Counted from the first letter of the stretch, positions 8,489-17,460 are shown. The stretch is 64,000 bases of DNA from Bacillus kwashiorkori (GCF_001375515.1 NZ_CTDX01000016.1:124001-188000), one strand, 5' to 3'. The notes: generated by a model not told the origin, from the sequence alone. Program-made: numbers and translations.

Positions 8489-8593
8489 GGAAATGATATG
8501 CTTGAGATATACTTCACAATATAATTATTTATACAAATGACAGTTTAGGTCATAATAAAAAAAGCAATACGATACAGATGAGGAGCGAGATAT

Positions 8594-9787
8594 ATGTCGA
8601 AAATTTTAGCAGTTAATGCTGGAAGTTCATCTTTGAAATTCCAATTATTTGAGATGCCTGAAGAACATGTAATTACGAAAGGTCTTGTAGAAAGAATAGG
8701 CTTAAATGATAGTATCTTTAGTATAAAAGTGAATGGCGAGAAAAAAGAATTCACTCAAAATATTCCTAATCATGAAGTAGCAGTAAAATTACTTTTAGAT
8801 GAATTATTATCCAATGGTATTATTCAATCTTTTGATGAAATAAATGGTGTTGGTCACCGAGTATTACATGGTGGTGAAACTTACACAGATTCGGTATTAA
8901 TTACTGATAAAGTGATGGATAAACTCTATGAATTAGTTGATTTAGGACCACTACATATGCCAGCTAATATTACAGGAATTAAGGAGTTCACAAAAATATT
9001 ACCGAATGTTCCACATATAGCTGTGTTTGATACCGCCTTTCACCAATCAATGCCACCTAGTTCTTATTTATACAGCTTGCCTTATGAATATTATGAAAAG
9101 TATGGTATTCGTAAATATGGCTTCCACGGGACATCCCATAAGTATGTAACACAAAGAGCAGCGGAATTATTGGAACGTCCAATTAAACAACTGCGGTTAA
9201 TTTCCTGCCATTTAGGGAATGGTGCTAGTATTGCAGCAGTTGAAGGCGGAAAATCAGTGGATACTTCAATGGGATTCACACCATTAGCTGGGGTTACAAT
9301 GGGAACACGTTCTGGTAACATTGACCCCGCTTTAATCCCGTATATTATGGAAAAAACAGGGGAATCAGCCGAAGAAGTAATTGATACATTAAATAAGAAA
9401 AGTGGTCTCCTTGCAATCTCTGGTTTTTCTAGTGACTTACGCGATATTCAAAACGAGGCAGAAGCAGGTAATGAGCGTGCGGAACTGGCGTTAGAAGTAT
9501 TTGCTAACCGAATTCATAAATACATCGGTTCGTATGCTTCAAGAATGAATGGTGTCGATGCAATTATTTTTACTGCAGGAATTGGCGAAAATAGTGCCAT
9601 AGTGCGTGAAAAAGTGCTTCACGGTTTAGAATTTATGGGTGTATATTGGGATAAAGATGCTAATAATGAGGCAATTGGTGTAGAAAAATTCATTAACTAT
9701 CCATTTTCACCTGTAAAAGTAATCGTTATTCCAACAAATGAAGAAGTAGTAATTGCTCGTGACGTAGTTAGACTAGCTAATATGTAA
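8594..9787 (+). CDS. ackA: acetate kinase
   Basis: The 397-residue product converts acetyl phosphate and ADP to acetate and ATP, the last step of overflow metabolism, and is of standard length. It has the N-terminal [12 protein letters not shown] phosphate loop, the HRVLHGGE segment, [10 protein letters not shown], the GFHGTSHKY block, the [12 protein letters not shown] block, and the C-terminal FTAGIGENS motif. GAGGAGCGAG precedes the ATG. It is monocistronic, with a cre-like activator site and a strong terminator, and follows ytxK as in B. subtilis. Confidence 0.98.
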   Translation: MSKILAVNAGSSSLKFQLFEMPEEHVITKGLVERIGLNDSIFSIKVNGEKKEFTQNIPNHEVAVKLLLDELLSNGIIQSFDEINGVGHRVLHGGETYTDSVLITDKVMDKLYELVDLGPLHMPANITGIKEFTKILPNVPHIAVFDTAFHQSMPPSSYLYSLPYEYYEKYGIRKYGFHGTSHKYVTQRAAELLERPIKQLRLISCHLGNGASIAAVEGGKSVDTSMGFTPLAGVTMGTRSGNIDPALIPYIMEKTGESAEEVIDTLNKKSGLLAISGFSSDLRDIQNEAEAGNERAELALEVFANRIHKYIGSYASRMNGVDAIIFTAGIGENSAIVREKVLHGLEFMGVYWDKDANNEAIGVEKFINYPFSPVKVIVIPTNEEVVIARDVVRLANM

Positions 9788-9807
9788 TTATAAGGATAAT
9801 ATAATTC

Positions 9808-9847
9808 AGCAACCTAATCATTTTATTTGATGACTAGGTTGCTTTTT
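9808..9847 (+). terminator. terminator of ackA
   Basis: AGCAACCTAATCA (9808-9820) pairs with TGACTAGGTTGCT (9830-9842) with one mismatch, followed by TTTTTT. Confidence 0.9.
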
Positions 9848-9922
9848 TCATAATGTAAAAAAAATATTAAATATGCTATACTAATTGGTAATTACTATTG
9901 CTACATATGTTGAGGTGTGATG

Positions 9923-10756
9923 ATGGAACTGACAAAATATGAACGAGAAATTTGGGAACAAATAAAAAATTGGGAACAAGAACAATTGAATTATGTAGCC
10001 TATGATTTTGAGTATAAGGTTGATCAATGGATAGAGGCAACTGTATCTAAATTACCTGAAAATATACAAAATCAATTTTTCAAGCAATTAGATCAGTGGA
10101 TATTTTTTATTCAAACTGCCATCCAACAAACGGAGAGTTTAGACAAGAGAATCGAGCGTTTATTAACAGAAGCGAAAACAACTCATACCGAGATTGAAAC
10201 AATTAACGATTTAAAAATATTGCCAATTGAATATTTAAATTTATTTGCAGACAGGCAATCATCCATCCATCAACTTTATTCCTTATTTCAAGGTGCATCA
10301 CTAGGAACTAAAAGCAATATTTTATTACTGGCAGACTTACCAGCTATGGCTGTAATTAACTTACGAGCTATTCAACTTATTAGTATTTCATATGGATATG
10401 ATGTAAAAAAACCGTTCGAAATGATGATGGCTCTTAAAATATTTCATTGTGCTACTTTACCGAAAAGATTTCGTAATAAGGCATGGTTTGATTTACTAGA
10501 TGAAGTAAAGAAGGACGAAGTGAAATATTTTTATGATGGGAACGAGCAACTTACAGATACCACTTGGTTAACTGCTCCGATTATGCAGGTGTTAAAACTT
10601 TTACTAATCACTTTATTTCGAAATAAAAAAGAAGATCGTTTTTCTTTCGTTAGTATGTTTTTCGGTGCAGGATTGAATTACCATTTCACAAAAAACATAA
10701 CAGAATTTGCGAAAAGGTTTTATCAGTATCGCTATATTAGTGAAAAAATTACATAA
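9923..10756 (+). CDS. EcsC family protein
   Basis: The product is about 277 residues and resembles the EcsC family (the third protein of the B. subtilis ecs locus), but stands alone here without EcsAB transporter genes. It has an N-terminal charged helix, then a membrane-associating central part around LGTKSNILLLADLPAMAVINLRAI (two weak hydrophobic helices) and the GYDVKKPFEMMMALKIF motif typical of the family. The molecular role is unknown; the family is tied to membrane protein secretion and processing. ATG at 9923 is preferred because GAGGTG ends 5 bp upstream; ATG at 9920 and GTG at 9917 are in frame. It converges on the usp gene. Confidence 0.75.
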   Translation: MELTKYEREIWEQIKNWEQEQLNYVAYDFEYKVDQWIEATVSKLPENIQNQFFKQLDQWIFFIQTAIQQTESLDKRIERLLTEAKTTHTEIETINDLKILPIEYLNLFADRQSSIHQLYSLFQGASLGTKSNILLLADLPAMAVINLRAIQLISISYGYDVKKPFEMMMALKIFHCATLPKRFRNKAWFDLLDEVKKDEVKYFYDGNEQLTDTTWLTAPIMQVLKLLLITLFRNKKEDRFSFVSMFFGAGLNYHFTKNITEFAKRFYQYRYISEKIT

Positions 10757-10775
10757 TCGTTACTGAATGGAAAAA

Positions 10776-10805
10776 GGGTCTGTTCCGAAGTAATGGAACA
10801 GACCC
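10776..10805. terminator. bidirectional terminator between EcsC-like gene and usp
   Basis: GGGTCTGTTCC (10776-10786) pairs perfectly with GGAACAGACCC (10795-10805). AAAAA on the left gives a U-run for the minus strand, so it terminates usp well and probably also the EcsC-like gene. Confidence 0.85.
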
Positions 10806-10866
10806 GTATAATTAGTGAAAATTCATTGGAATTTTTTTGCTAATAAACTTTCTACTAGTCTAACGT

Positions 10867-11319
10867 TCAATGTTCTTCTTTGTCCGTTCGTACCACTAAC
10901 ACATCACATGGTGCATAACGAACAATATGTTCGGAAACGCTTCCGATTAAAAAACGTTCTACCGCATTTAATCCAGTTGCACCACAGAGGATTAAATCTG
11001 CCTGATATTTTTTTGCAAGATCTTTTGGGATTTTCACTTTTGGGGATCCATAATCAATTACTGTTTTCGGATCTTTACAACCTGCTAGTAATGCTTCATG
11101 CCTGTATTCTTCTAACAATTCTTTCGCATAGTTGTCTGCTCTTTCTGCAATCGTTTGATCGTATGCTTCCAAAGTGGCAAATGTCCGGATGTCGATTATA
11201 TGGACTAAGTATAATTGACTATCATTTCTAACGGTAATGTCCACTGCTTTTCTAAATGCCCAATCAGCTTCTTTTGAACCATCTAATGCAACAATTATAT
11301 TTTTATAAGTCTTTACCAT
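10867..11319 (-). CDS. universal stress protein (UspA family)
   Basis: The 150-residue product is a single-domain Usp. It opens with the NIIVALDGSKEADWAF strand-loop and ends with the ATP-binding signature GATGLNAVERFLIGSVSEHI, which fits the G-x2-G-x9-G-S pattern, so it should be the nucleotide-binding type. Such proteins accumulate in stress or growth arrest; their exact role varies. An AAAGGAGGGGA site precedes the ATG. The gene stands between an EcsC-like gene and a repeat-rich gap, divergent from ald. Confidence 0.92.
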   Translation of the reverse strand: MVKTYKNIIVALDGSKEADWAFRKAVDITVRNDSQLYLVHIIDIRTFATLEAYDQTIAERADNYAKELLEEYRHEALLAGCKDPKTVIDYGSPKVKIPKDLAKKYQADLILCGATGLNAVERFLIGSVSEHIVRYAPCDVLVVRTDKEEH

Positions 11320-11461
11320 AGATAATCCCCTCCTTTATATTTATATTATACTATAAAAAATATAGTAAGTCTGTATATTATTTAACAAAAGTTAGAAAAT
11401 TGAAAGCGCTTAATAAAAGTGTTATACTGTTCAAAAAGTAGAAACCTATTGTAGAATGAAA

Positions 11462-11608
11462 AGAAAAGCGGAGGCGACTGTACAGAAACGGGGGGACTGG
11501 AGGGAGCCAAGAGCGAGATAAAGGAATCACGACGAGGAACGAGTCGATGATGACTTATCGAAGTGGAGGCGAGCGAAGTCCACCCGTTTCTAGGAGCCGC
11601 AGCTAGCC
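11462..11608. repeat. structured 148-bp repeat, copy 1
   Basis: This is the first of three tandem GC-rich units that share the flanks AGAAAAGCGGAGGCGACTGT and CTAGGAGCCGCAGCTAGCC. In this copy the outer stem is AGAAACGGG (11484-11492) with CCCGTTTCT (11583-11591), extended by GGACT/AGTCC. A middle stem GATAA/TTATC and an inner stem CGAC (11530-11533) with GTCG (11543-11546) follow. The outer stem sequence differs completely from copies 2 and 3, yet still pairs. No coding frame or transposase is present. Confidence 0.85.
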
Positions 11609-11610
11609 AA

Positions 11611-11757
11611 AGAAAAGCGAAGGCGACTGTTTAGCGGCGTATGGACTGGACCCAAACCGCAGGAGATAAAGGAAACACGATGAGCCCTGCGAATCGATGT
11701 TGACTTATCGAACAGAAGCTTGGTGAAGTTCGCTAGCCGCTAGGAGCCGCAGCTGGA
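11611..11757. repeat. structured 148-bp repeat, copy 2
   Basis: Second unit, starting 149 bp after the first. The outer stem is AGCGGC (11633-11638) with GCCGCT (11736-11741), the middle stem GATAA/TTATC is conserved, and the inner stem is CGAT (11678-11681) with ATCG (11693-11696). The right half is almost identical to copy 3. Confidence 0.85.
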
Positions 11758-11758
11758 C

Positions 11759-11906
11759 AGAAAAGCGGAGGCGACTGTACAGCGGCGTACGAACTGGAGC
11801 CAAGCTGGCGGAGATAAAGGAAACACGGCGAAGAATGAGCCGATGTTGACTTATCGAACAGAAGCTTGGTGAAGTTCGCTAGCCGCTAGGAGCCGCAGCT
11901 AGCCAT
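11759..11906. repeat. structured 148-bp repeat, copy 3
   Basis: Third unit, starting 148 bp after the second. The outer stem is AGCGGC (11781-11786) with GCCGCT (11882-11887), strengthened by GAACT/AGTTC. The inner stem is CGGC (11826-11829) with GCCG (11839-11842). A truncated fourth left end (AAGCGGAGGCGACG, 11974-11987) follows the adjoining RNA motif. Confidence 0.85.
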
Positions 11907-11973
11907 CAATGTTCGCAGACTAAGTACGCGGCGTCCTGCCGCAACGTCTGCATGACCAACGTCGTGTTGGCCC
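11905..11973 (+). ncRNA. probable Bacillaceae-1 RNA motif
   Basis: The closing stem GCAGAC (11915-11920) pairs with GTCTGC (11946-11951) and encloses the hairpin GCGGC-GTCCT-GCCGC (11928-11942). A second hairpin, CCAAC-GTCGT-GTTGG (11956-11970), follows. The Bacillaceae-1 motif is known for two terminal loops of the form RUCCU; the first loop matches exactly and the second differs by one base. The motif's function is unknown and it is often found near rRNA operons, which are not present here. A covariance search would decide. Confidence 0.55.
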
Positions 11974-12084
11974 AAGCGGAGGCGACGTTTTACTAAGTTT
12001 TCTACAGTGGAAAGAAGAAATATGTTTTTATATTTTTCGAAAAATAAGTTTGAAGTTTAGTTGTATGTCTTTTTTAGAATCGAG

Positions 12085-12116
12085 TTGTTAGTGAAGATAT
12101 TTTACTTAACTAACAA
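12085..12116. promoter_or_regulatory. inverted repeat upstream of ald
   Basis: TTGTTAG (12085-12091) and CTAACAA (12110-12116) are perfect inverted repeats with an 18-bp AT-rich spacer, ending about 34 bp before the ald start. It may bind a regulator or be a weak hairpin in the leader; the regulator is not known. Confidence 0.3.
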
Positions 12117-12149
12117 TCTAACAGACATTAAAAAAAATGGAGGTATATT

Positions 12150-13283
12150 ATGAAAATCGGAATCCCAAAAGAAATTAAAAACAATGAAAACCGGGTAGCA
12201 ATGAGTCCCGCTGGAGTAATTCATCTTGTCAATCATCAACATACCGTCTTTATCGAAACAGGTGCTGGTTTAGGTTCTGGTTTTACTGATGAAGACTATC
12301 GCAAAGTGGGAGCAATAATTGTGGAAACTGCGAAAGAAGCTTGGGATAAAGACATGGTAATGAAAGTAAAAGAACCGCTTCCAAGTGAATACAAATATTT
12401 CCGTGAAGGATTAATTTTATTTACATATTTGCATTTAGCTAATGAATTGGAATTAACAAGGGAATTATTAAGGAAAAAAGTGGTGGCAATCGCCTATGAA
12501 ACCGTTCAACTGAATAACGGGAGCTTGCCTTTGCTTACACCGATGAGCGAAGTTGCTGGACGAATGGCCGTTCAAGTTGGAGCACAATATTTAGAGAAGG
12601 TGAATGGTGGGAAAGGAATCCTTCTATCTGGAGTCCCAGGTGTTCAAAGAGGAAATGTTACCATTATTGGTGGTGGTGTTGCTGGAACGAATGCAGCTAA
12701 AGTAGCTATTGGTCTTGGAGCAAAAGTGACGATATTAGATGTTAATCCTGATAGATTAAGACAAATAGATGATATTTTCCATTATGAAATAAATACATTA
12801 ATGTCGAACCCTTACAATATTGCAGAATCAGTGAAAAATGCTGACTTAGTCATTGGAGCAGTTTTAATACCTGGTTCAAAGGCACCAAAGATAGTAACAG
12901 AAGATATGATTAAGGGAATGAGCGCTGGTTCTGTTGTAATAGACATCGCGATAGATCAAGGCGGTATTTTCGATACGACCGACCGCGTAACAACTCATGA
13001 TGACCCTATTTATATCAAACATGATGTTGTCCATTATGCCGTTGCAAATATGCCAGGTGCTGTGCCTAGAACCTCTACACTCGCACTAACAAATGTAACG
13101 ATTCCTTATGCATTACAAATAGCTTCAAAAGGATATAAGAAAGCATGTTTAGAAAACGAAACATTACTAAAAGGTATTAACACATTAAATGGATATGTGA
13201 CACATAAAGGGGTCGCAGATGCACATCAGTTAGACTATGCGGATACGAAGTCACTATTATTAGTCGGTGAAATGGTAGGTTAA
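12150..13283 (+). CDS. ald: alanine dehydrogenase
   Basis: The 377-residue product catalyses reversible NAD-dependent deamination of L-alanine to pyruvate and ammonia, used for alanine catabolism and in sporulating cells. Landmarks are the N-terminal [20 protein letters not shown] block, the substrate lysine in MKVKEP, the histidine in TYLHLA, and the Rossmann loop [20 protein letters not shown] with the acidic residue of ILDVN that favours NAD. Length is normal for the family, plus a few residues. GGAGG lies before the ATG. It is monocistronic. It is not next to these neighbours in B. subtilis, so the local order has changed. Confidence 0.97.
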   Translation: MKIGIPKEIKNNENRVAMSPAGVIHLVNHQHTVFIETGAGLGSGFTDEDYRKVGAIIVETAKEAWDKDMVMKVKEPLPSEYKYFREGLILFTYLHLANELELTRELLRKKVVAIAYETVQLNNGSLPLLTPMSEVAGRMAVQVGAQYLEKVNGGKGILLSGVPGVQRGNVTIIGGGVAGTNAAKVAIGLGAKVTILDVNPDRLRQIDDIFHYEINTLMSNPYNIAESVKNADLVIGAVLIPGSKAPKIVTEDMIKGMSAGSVVIDIAIDQGGIFDTTDRVTTHDDPIYIKHDVVHYAVANMPGAVPRTSTLALTNVTIPYALQIASKGYKKACLENETLLKGINTLNGYVTHKGVADAHQLDYADTKSLLLVGEMVG

Positions 13284-13310
13284 ACATTGATGATAGTCTA
13301 ATAGTAAATT

Positions 13311-13346
13311 AAGGCAAGTGGAAAATTAATCAACCACTTGCCTTTT
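13311..13346. terminator. bidirectional terminator between ald and the M24 peptidase
   Basis: AAGGCAAGTGG (13311-13321) pairs perfectly with CCACTTGCCTT (13334-13344), followed by TTATT. The genes converge on it. Confidence 0.88.
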
Positions 13347-13392
13347 ATTAAAAGAACTTCAGCGAGTTTTGAAGGAAGTTTCCAACAAAAAG

Positions 13393-14490
13393 TTATTTCA
13401 CAATTTGTAAGTTCTTTGGATATTTTGTTAAAAGACGAGCACCTTGGTCGGTAATGAAAACATCATCTTCAATTCTTACACCAATGTCATTTGGGATATA
13501 AATTCCTGGTTCGATTGTATATACCATCCCACTTCTTAACGTTAAATCATTCGTTTCAGTAATTGAAGGATATTCATGGATACTAATTCCGAGTCCATGT
13601 CCAAGTCGATGGGTAAAGTATTCACCGTAACCAGCTTCCCTTATAATATTTCGTGCTGTTTTATCTAAAGTTGCACAACTTACCCCGGGAACACTTATAG
13701 CAATCGCTGCTTCTTGCGCTTTTAACACGGTTTCATAAATTTGGACGTGTTCTTCTGTCACATCACGGAATGCAACGGTCCGGGTAATATCGGAACAATA
13801 ACCTTTATACACAACACCTAAATCAAATAAGACAAAGTCTCCTGATTGCACTTTCGTTAAACCTGGTGTGCCATGTGGGGAAGCCGCATTTGCACCGGTC
13901 AGTACCGTTGTGGCAAAGGACATTTGTTCGACACCTTTTTTCTTCAACTCGTATTCAATAGCAGCTACTATTTCCAGTTCAGTAACGCCTTCGCGAATCG
14001 TATTGACGGCAACTTCAATAGCATAATCAGCTAGCTCACAAGCTTTTTGAAGTTTTTCCACTTCTTGTTCATCTTTTAACAAACGTAATTCATTTAAAAT
14101 ATCTTCTGCTTGGATAAAAGCAGAATTTGGGAAAATCGCAGCCAATGTTTCATAACGTTCGATATTCATATGTGTTTTTTCTACAGCTATTTTTTGAACA
14201 TTACCAACACGTTTATTTATTTCAGCTTTCACTAAGTCCCACGGATTTTCAGTATCACTGTATCCGAGCACTTGATAAGCGAATCCGGCATTTTTTGCAC
14301 TTGTTACTTCCATTTGTGGACAAATTAAAAATGGTTCTTGTTCACGGAATAAAACAATGGCTAATAGTCTTTCGTGTGGGTCACTAAAAAATGAGCTAAA
14401 ATAAAATACATTTTCTGAAGAAGTTATAATTGCCGTATCGGCATCTTCTTTTTGTAGCCACTCCATCATGGCATTAATACGATGTAACAT
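13393..14490 (-). CDS. M24 family Xaa-Pro peptidase
   Basis: The 365-residue product has an N-terminal creatinase-like domain (about 1-130) and a pita-bread metallopeptidase domain. All five metal ligands are visible: D223 (LFDLGVV), D234 (YCSDITRT), H298 (HRLGHGLG), E327 (YTIEPGIY) and E341 (VRIEDDV). It should release N-terminal residues ahead of proline using two metal ions. GAGGTG precedes the ATG. The closest named B. subtilis relatives are YkvY and YqhT; which is the true orthologue cannot be told from sequence alone. It converges on ald and appears monocistronic. Confidence 0.92.
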   Translation of the reverse strand: MLHRINAMMEWLQKEDADTAIITSSENVFYFSSFFSDPHERLLAIVLFREQEPFLICPQMEVTSAKNAGFAYQVLGYSDTENPWDLVKAEINKRVGNVQKIAVEKTHMNIERYETLAAIFPNSAFIQAEDILNELRLLKDEQEVEKLQKACELADYAIEVAVNTIREGVTELEIVAAIEYELKKKGVEQMSFATTVLTGANAASPHGTPGLTKVQSGDFVLFDLGVVYKGYCSDITRTVAFRDVTEEHVQIYETVLKAQEAAIAISVPGVSCATLDKTARNIIREAGYGEYFTHRLGHGLGISIHEYPSITETNDLTLRSGMVYTIEPGIYIPNDIGVRIEDDVFITDQGARLLTKYPKNLQIVK

Positions 14491-14543
14491 AAATTTTCAC
14501 CTCAAAAACCAGTTATATACGGTATGTCATATTTTTAATTTAT

Positions 14544-14722
14544 GGCTATGTTAAAGATTGGTGTTGATTTCCGTTTCAGGCGGACGCTTTCCGCGGGCAC
14601 GGCCTCAGCCGCTTCGACGCTACGCCATCTCGTTATTTCTTGCTCATTCTGTTCCCGTCGGAGTCGCCGCCTTACACTACAATCAACAACTGCCTAAAAA
14701 AATAATAAACAATAACATAGCC
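14544..14722. repeat. GC-rich palindromic MITE-like element
   Basis: Perfect 10-bp terminal inverted repeats GGCTATGTTA (14544-14553) and TAACATAGCC (14713-14722) bound a 179-bp element. A second inverted pair, GTTGATT and AATCAAC, lies just inside. The core is far richer in GC than its surroundings and contains the GGCGGACGCTTTCCGCGGGC and GGAGTCGCCGCCTT segments. I recognise this core as resembling a repeat that recurs in Bacillaceae genomes. There is no coding capacity. Confidence 0.75.
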
Positions 14723-14843
14723 TAATTAATAAAAATAGAATAGCACTTTGTTTCACATTCGTAAACCTTCAAAACTTGGCAGGATTATTTAAAATTATCG
14801 AGAATCTATATATGAAAGATGAATATGAAGGGAGAATATGTTG

Positions 14844-15524
14844 ATGAAAATTTCTTATCATGGTCATTCTGTTGTAAAAATTGTTTCGAAAGGAAAAACA
14901 ATTCTCATCGATCCGTTTATTACTGGAAATGGATTAACAGACCTGAAAGTCGAAGAGGAGAGCCCGGATATCATCATTTTAACCCATGGCCACGGGGACC
15001 ATCTTGGGGATACGATTGAACTGGCTAAGAAAAAAGATGCACTTGTCATTGCAGTGAACGAATTAGCCGTATATTTAGGCTGGAAAGGGTTAAAAACGCA
15101 CGGTATGAATATTGGTGGGTCTTATACTTTTGATTTTGGTACGGTAAAATTTACCCAAGCTTTCCATAGTAATAGTATCGAAATGGATGAACAAAATTTT
15201 GTCTATTTCGGAATGCCAGCAGGTGTCTTGTTAATGATGGAGGATCGCACAATTTACCATGCTGGAGATACGGGGTTATTTTCCGATATGAAATTAATTG
15301 GTGATCGCCATTGGATTGACCTTGCTTTTCTTCCAATTGGTGATAATTTTACGATGGGACCAGAGGATGCGGCATACGCAGCAGAGCTTCTTCAAGCTGT
15401 TACAGTGGTGCCGATACATTACAATACTTTTCCAGTTATTAAACAAGACCCAGAGAAGTTTATTCGCATGCTGAAACAAGATAACGGTAAAATTATGTTA
15501 CCCGGAGATTCCTTCGAGTTATAA
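14844..15524 (+). CDS. ytkL: UPF0173 metal-dependent hydrolase YtkL
   Basis: The product is about 226 residues with the metallo-beta-lactamase fold. The HxHxDH metal motif is in [11 protein letters not shown] (H48, H50, D52, H53), with further ligands likely in IYHAGDTG and VPIHYNTFP. Members of UPF0173 have no settled physiological substrate. Cytosolic; no signal peptide. AAGGGAG at 14828-14834 is 9 bp before ATG 14844; ATG 14838 and TTG 14841 are in frame but sit very close to it. It precedes the ytoI region as in B. subtilis. Confidence 0.88.
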   Translation: MKISYHGHSVVKIVSKGKTILIDPFITGNGLTDLKVEEESPDIIILTHGHGDHLGDTIELAKKKDALVIAVNELAVYLGWKGLKTHGMNIGGSYTFDFGTVKFTQAFHSNSIEMDEQNFVYFGMPAGVLLMMEDRTIYHAGDTGLFSDMKLIGDRHWIDLAFLPIGDNFTMGPEDAAYAAELLQAVTVVPIHYNTFPVIKQDPEKFIRMLKQDNGKIMLPGDSFEL

Positions 15525-15537
15525 ATAGTCGGTAAGT

Positions 15538-15578
15538 TATGGACGCTCAGTTTATATGGCGTCCATATAATATTTTTA
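15538..15578 (+). terminator. terminator of ytkL
   Basis: TATGGACGC (15538-15546) pairs perfectly with GCGTCCATA (15559-15567), followed by an AT-rich tail ending in TTTTT. Confidence 0.8.
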
Positions 15579-15634
15579 TAGGAAATTCCACAAGATAAAA
15601 ATTAAATAGCATGTAAAAATCATTAAACTAACAA

Positions 15635-15672
15635 AAGGGGGTTCAGTTTTTTTAATCTGAACCCCCTTATTG
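15635..15672 (+). terminator. second strong hairpin downstream of ytkL
   Basis: AAGGGGGTTCAG (15635-15646) pairs perfectly with CTGAACCCCCTT (15657-15668). It is a typical terminator stem, but no gene ends just before it, so it may be a fail-safe for ytkL. Confidence 0.75.
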
Positions 15673-15804
15673 TTGTTTTGCTAACTATGCAAGACATCGA
15701 AAAGGAGAACTTTTATGGCTGGTATTAGGTGAAACTTGTACATTTTTCTAGCAATCTCGCATATACTGAACCAAGTTCATATATTATGGAAGGGAAGTGT
15801 TACA

Positions 15805-16035
15805 ATGAGAAATCGCTATATATTAGCGTTATTATGCTGTGGGGTGCTACTATATTTTGCACTGCCTCGGTTAAGTTTAAAAGGAAACGGCATGGAACTA
15901 TACTTCTCCTGGTTTTGGCTCGCCTTTTTATTAATGGCAATCGCCGGAAATTTATATGCGGTGTTATATAGTCCGAAAAAACAGAAGAAAATGTTACAAA
16001 AACAATCCGTAAAGAAAGTACGAGTATATGAATAA
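15805..16035 (+). CDS. small two-helix membrane protein of unknown function
   Basis: The product is 76 residues with two predicted membrane helices (about 5-22 and 34-54), a short loop between them, and a very basic C-terminal tail (KKQKKMLQKQSVKKVR). It is preceded by GGAAGGGA 9 bp before the ATG, which decides the start over the longer open frame. Codon use looks like neighbouring genes. I do not recognise a family. It lies alone between ytkL and ytoI, where B. subtilis has no clearly equivalent gene that I can name. Confidence 0.7.
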   Translation: MRNRYILALLCCGVLLYFALPRLSLKGNGMELYFSWFWLAFLLMAIAGNLYAVLYSPKKQKKMLQKQSVKKVRVYE

Positions 16036-16153
16036 CGGAACAATTCACTAATAAAGCAGGTATTTTATTGAATGTGGAAATGGTTCACCTTATAATAAAT
16101 ACTATAGCTTGAGTAGAGATTCATAATAGACAACTATTTTGTAGGTGAAACCA

Positions 16154-17458
16154 TTGACAAAACATGAATTGATTTTGAAGTATATTGAAGATTTACCAGT
16201 TGGAGGAAAAATATCCGTTCGCCAAATCGCAAAAGATTTAAATGTTAGTGAAGGAACAGCTTATCGAGCAATAAAAGAGGCAGAAAATAAAGGGTTTGTT
16301 AGTACTATTGAACGTGTCGGTACTATTCGAATTGAACAAAAGCGGAAAGAAAATATTGAAAAATTAACGTTCGCTGAAGTAGTGAATATCGTTGATGGTC
16401 AAGTTTTAGGTGGTAAAAGTGGTTTGCATAAAACGTTGAACAAATTTTTAATCGGTGCGATGAAATTAGAAGACATGCTACGTTATATAGAAGCTGGAAA
16501 TTTATTAATTATCGGTAACCGCTCCGATGCACAAAAAGAAGCATTAAAAAAGGGAGCAGCCATCTTAATTACTGGTGGATTTAATATTGAAGAAGAAGTA
16601 AAAAAACTCGCAGACGAATTTCAATTGCCAGTAATTTCGACAAGTTATGATTCTTTTACTGTGGCAACCATTATCAACCGCGCCATTTATGACCAATTAA
16701 TTAAAAAAGATATTTTATTAGTGGAGGATATACTAATTCCGAAAGAAGATACATACTATTTATTTGTCAATGATAAGGTAGAAAAATGGCATGAACTGAA
16801 TAAAATCTCAAGTCATACTCGTTTTCCAGTTGTTGATCAGCAATTGAAAGTAGAAGGGATGATTACTTCTAAAGATGTCATTAATCAAGAGAAAAAGCGA
16901 CTTGTTGAAAAGATAATGACAAAAAATCCAATCGTTACAAATAGTAATATGAGTGTCGCATCTGCTTCTCATTTAATGATTTGGGAAGGAATCGATTTAT
17001 TACCAGTAGTAGACGAGCAAAATCGTTTACGAGGAATTATTACGAGGCGGGATGTGTTAAAAGCATTACAAACTAGTCAGCGCCAACCTCATGTAGGTGA
17101 AACAATCGATGATATTATTTCCAACAATTTAACAACCATTGACGATAATGACCATCTATTCACATTTGAAATTTCTCCACAGATGACTAATCATCACGGT
17201 ACTCTCTCTTACGGTGTGCTCACTTCAATTGTAATAGAGTCTGCTAGTAGGACATTTCGCCTAACGAAACGGGGAAACTTTGTAGCTGATCATTTAATGA
17301 TTTATTTTATTAAACCAGTTCAAATTGATGGTAAAGTGGAGGTCTCGCCCAAAATATTAGACATGGGTAGAAAATTCGGGAAAATCGATGTGGAAGTTTT
17401 TCATGAAGGACAAATTATTGCGAAAGCGATGATGACTTTTCAATTTATTGATAGATAA
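16154..17458 (+). CDS. ytoI: YtoI: HTH-DRTGG-CBS-thioesterase fusion regulator
   Basis: The 434-residue product joins four domains. A winged HTH at 1-65 contains ISVRQIAKDLNVSEGTAYRAI. A DRTGG domain spans about 80-180. Two CBS domains cover about 185-305, with the second carrying GIITRRDVLKAL. A hot-dog thioesterase-like domain occupies about 330-434. The architecture suggests transcription control by an adenine nucleotide and perhaps an acyl-CoA ligand; the targets are unknown. TTG at 16154 has AGGTG 6 bp upstream and is preferred over GTG 16145, which overlaps that site. It is followed by a bidirectional terminator shared with ytpI. Confidence 0.88.
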   Translation: MTKHELILKYIEDLPVGGKISVRQIAKDLNVSEGTAYRAIKEAENKGFVSTIERVGTIRIEQKRKENIEKLTFAEVVNIVDGQVLGGKSGLHKTLNKFLIGAMKLEDMLRYIEAGNLLIIGNRSDAQKEALKKGAAILITGGFNIEEEVKKLADEFQLPVISTSYDSFTVATIINRAIYDQLIKKDILLVEDILIPKEDTYYLFVNDKVEKWHELNKISSHTRFPVVDQQLKVEGMITSKDVINQEKKRLVEKIMTKNPIVTNSNMSVASASHLMIWEGIDLLPVVDEQNRLRGIITRRDVLKALQTSQRQPHVGETIDDIISNNLTTIDDNDHLFTFEISPQMTNHHGTLSYGVLTSIVIESASRTFRLTKRGNFVADHLMIYFIKPVQIDGKVEVSPKILDMGRKFGKIDVEVFHEGQIIAKAMMTFQFIDR

Positions 17459-17460
17459 AA

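Noticed and set aside
9923-10756. EcsC-like gene as part of an ecsABC transporter operon
   Set aside because: No ecsA or ecsB gene is adjacent; the gene is flanked by terminators.
10815-11231. 138-codon open frame opposite usp
   Set aside because: It is antisense to a clear Usp gene, lacks a ribosome binding site and has no recognisable protein features.
11462-11987. Tandem repeats as a CRISPR array
   Set aside because: Units are about 148 bp and abut each other without unique spacers, and no cas genes are present.
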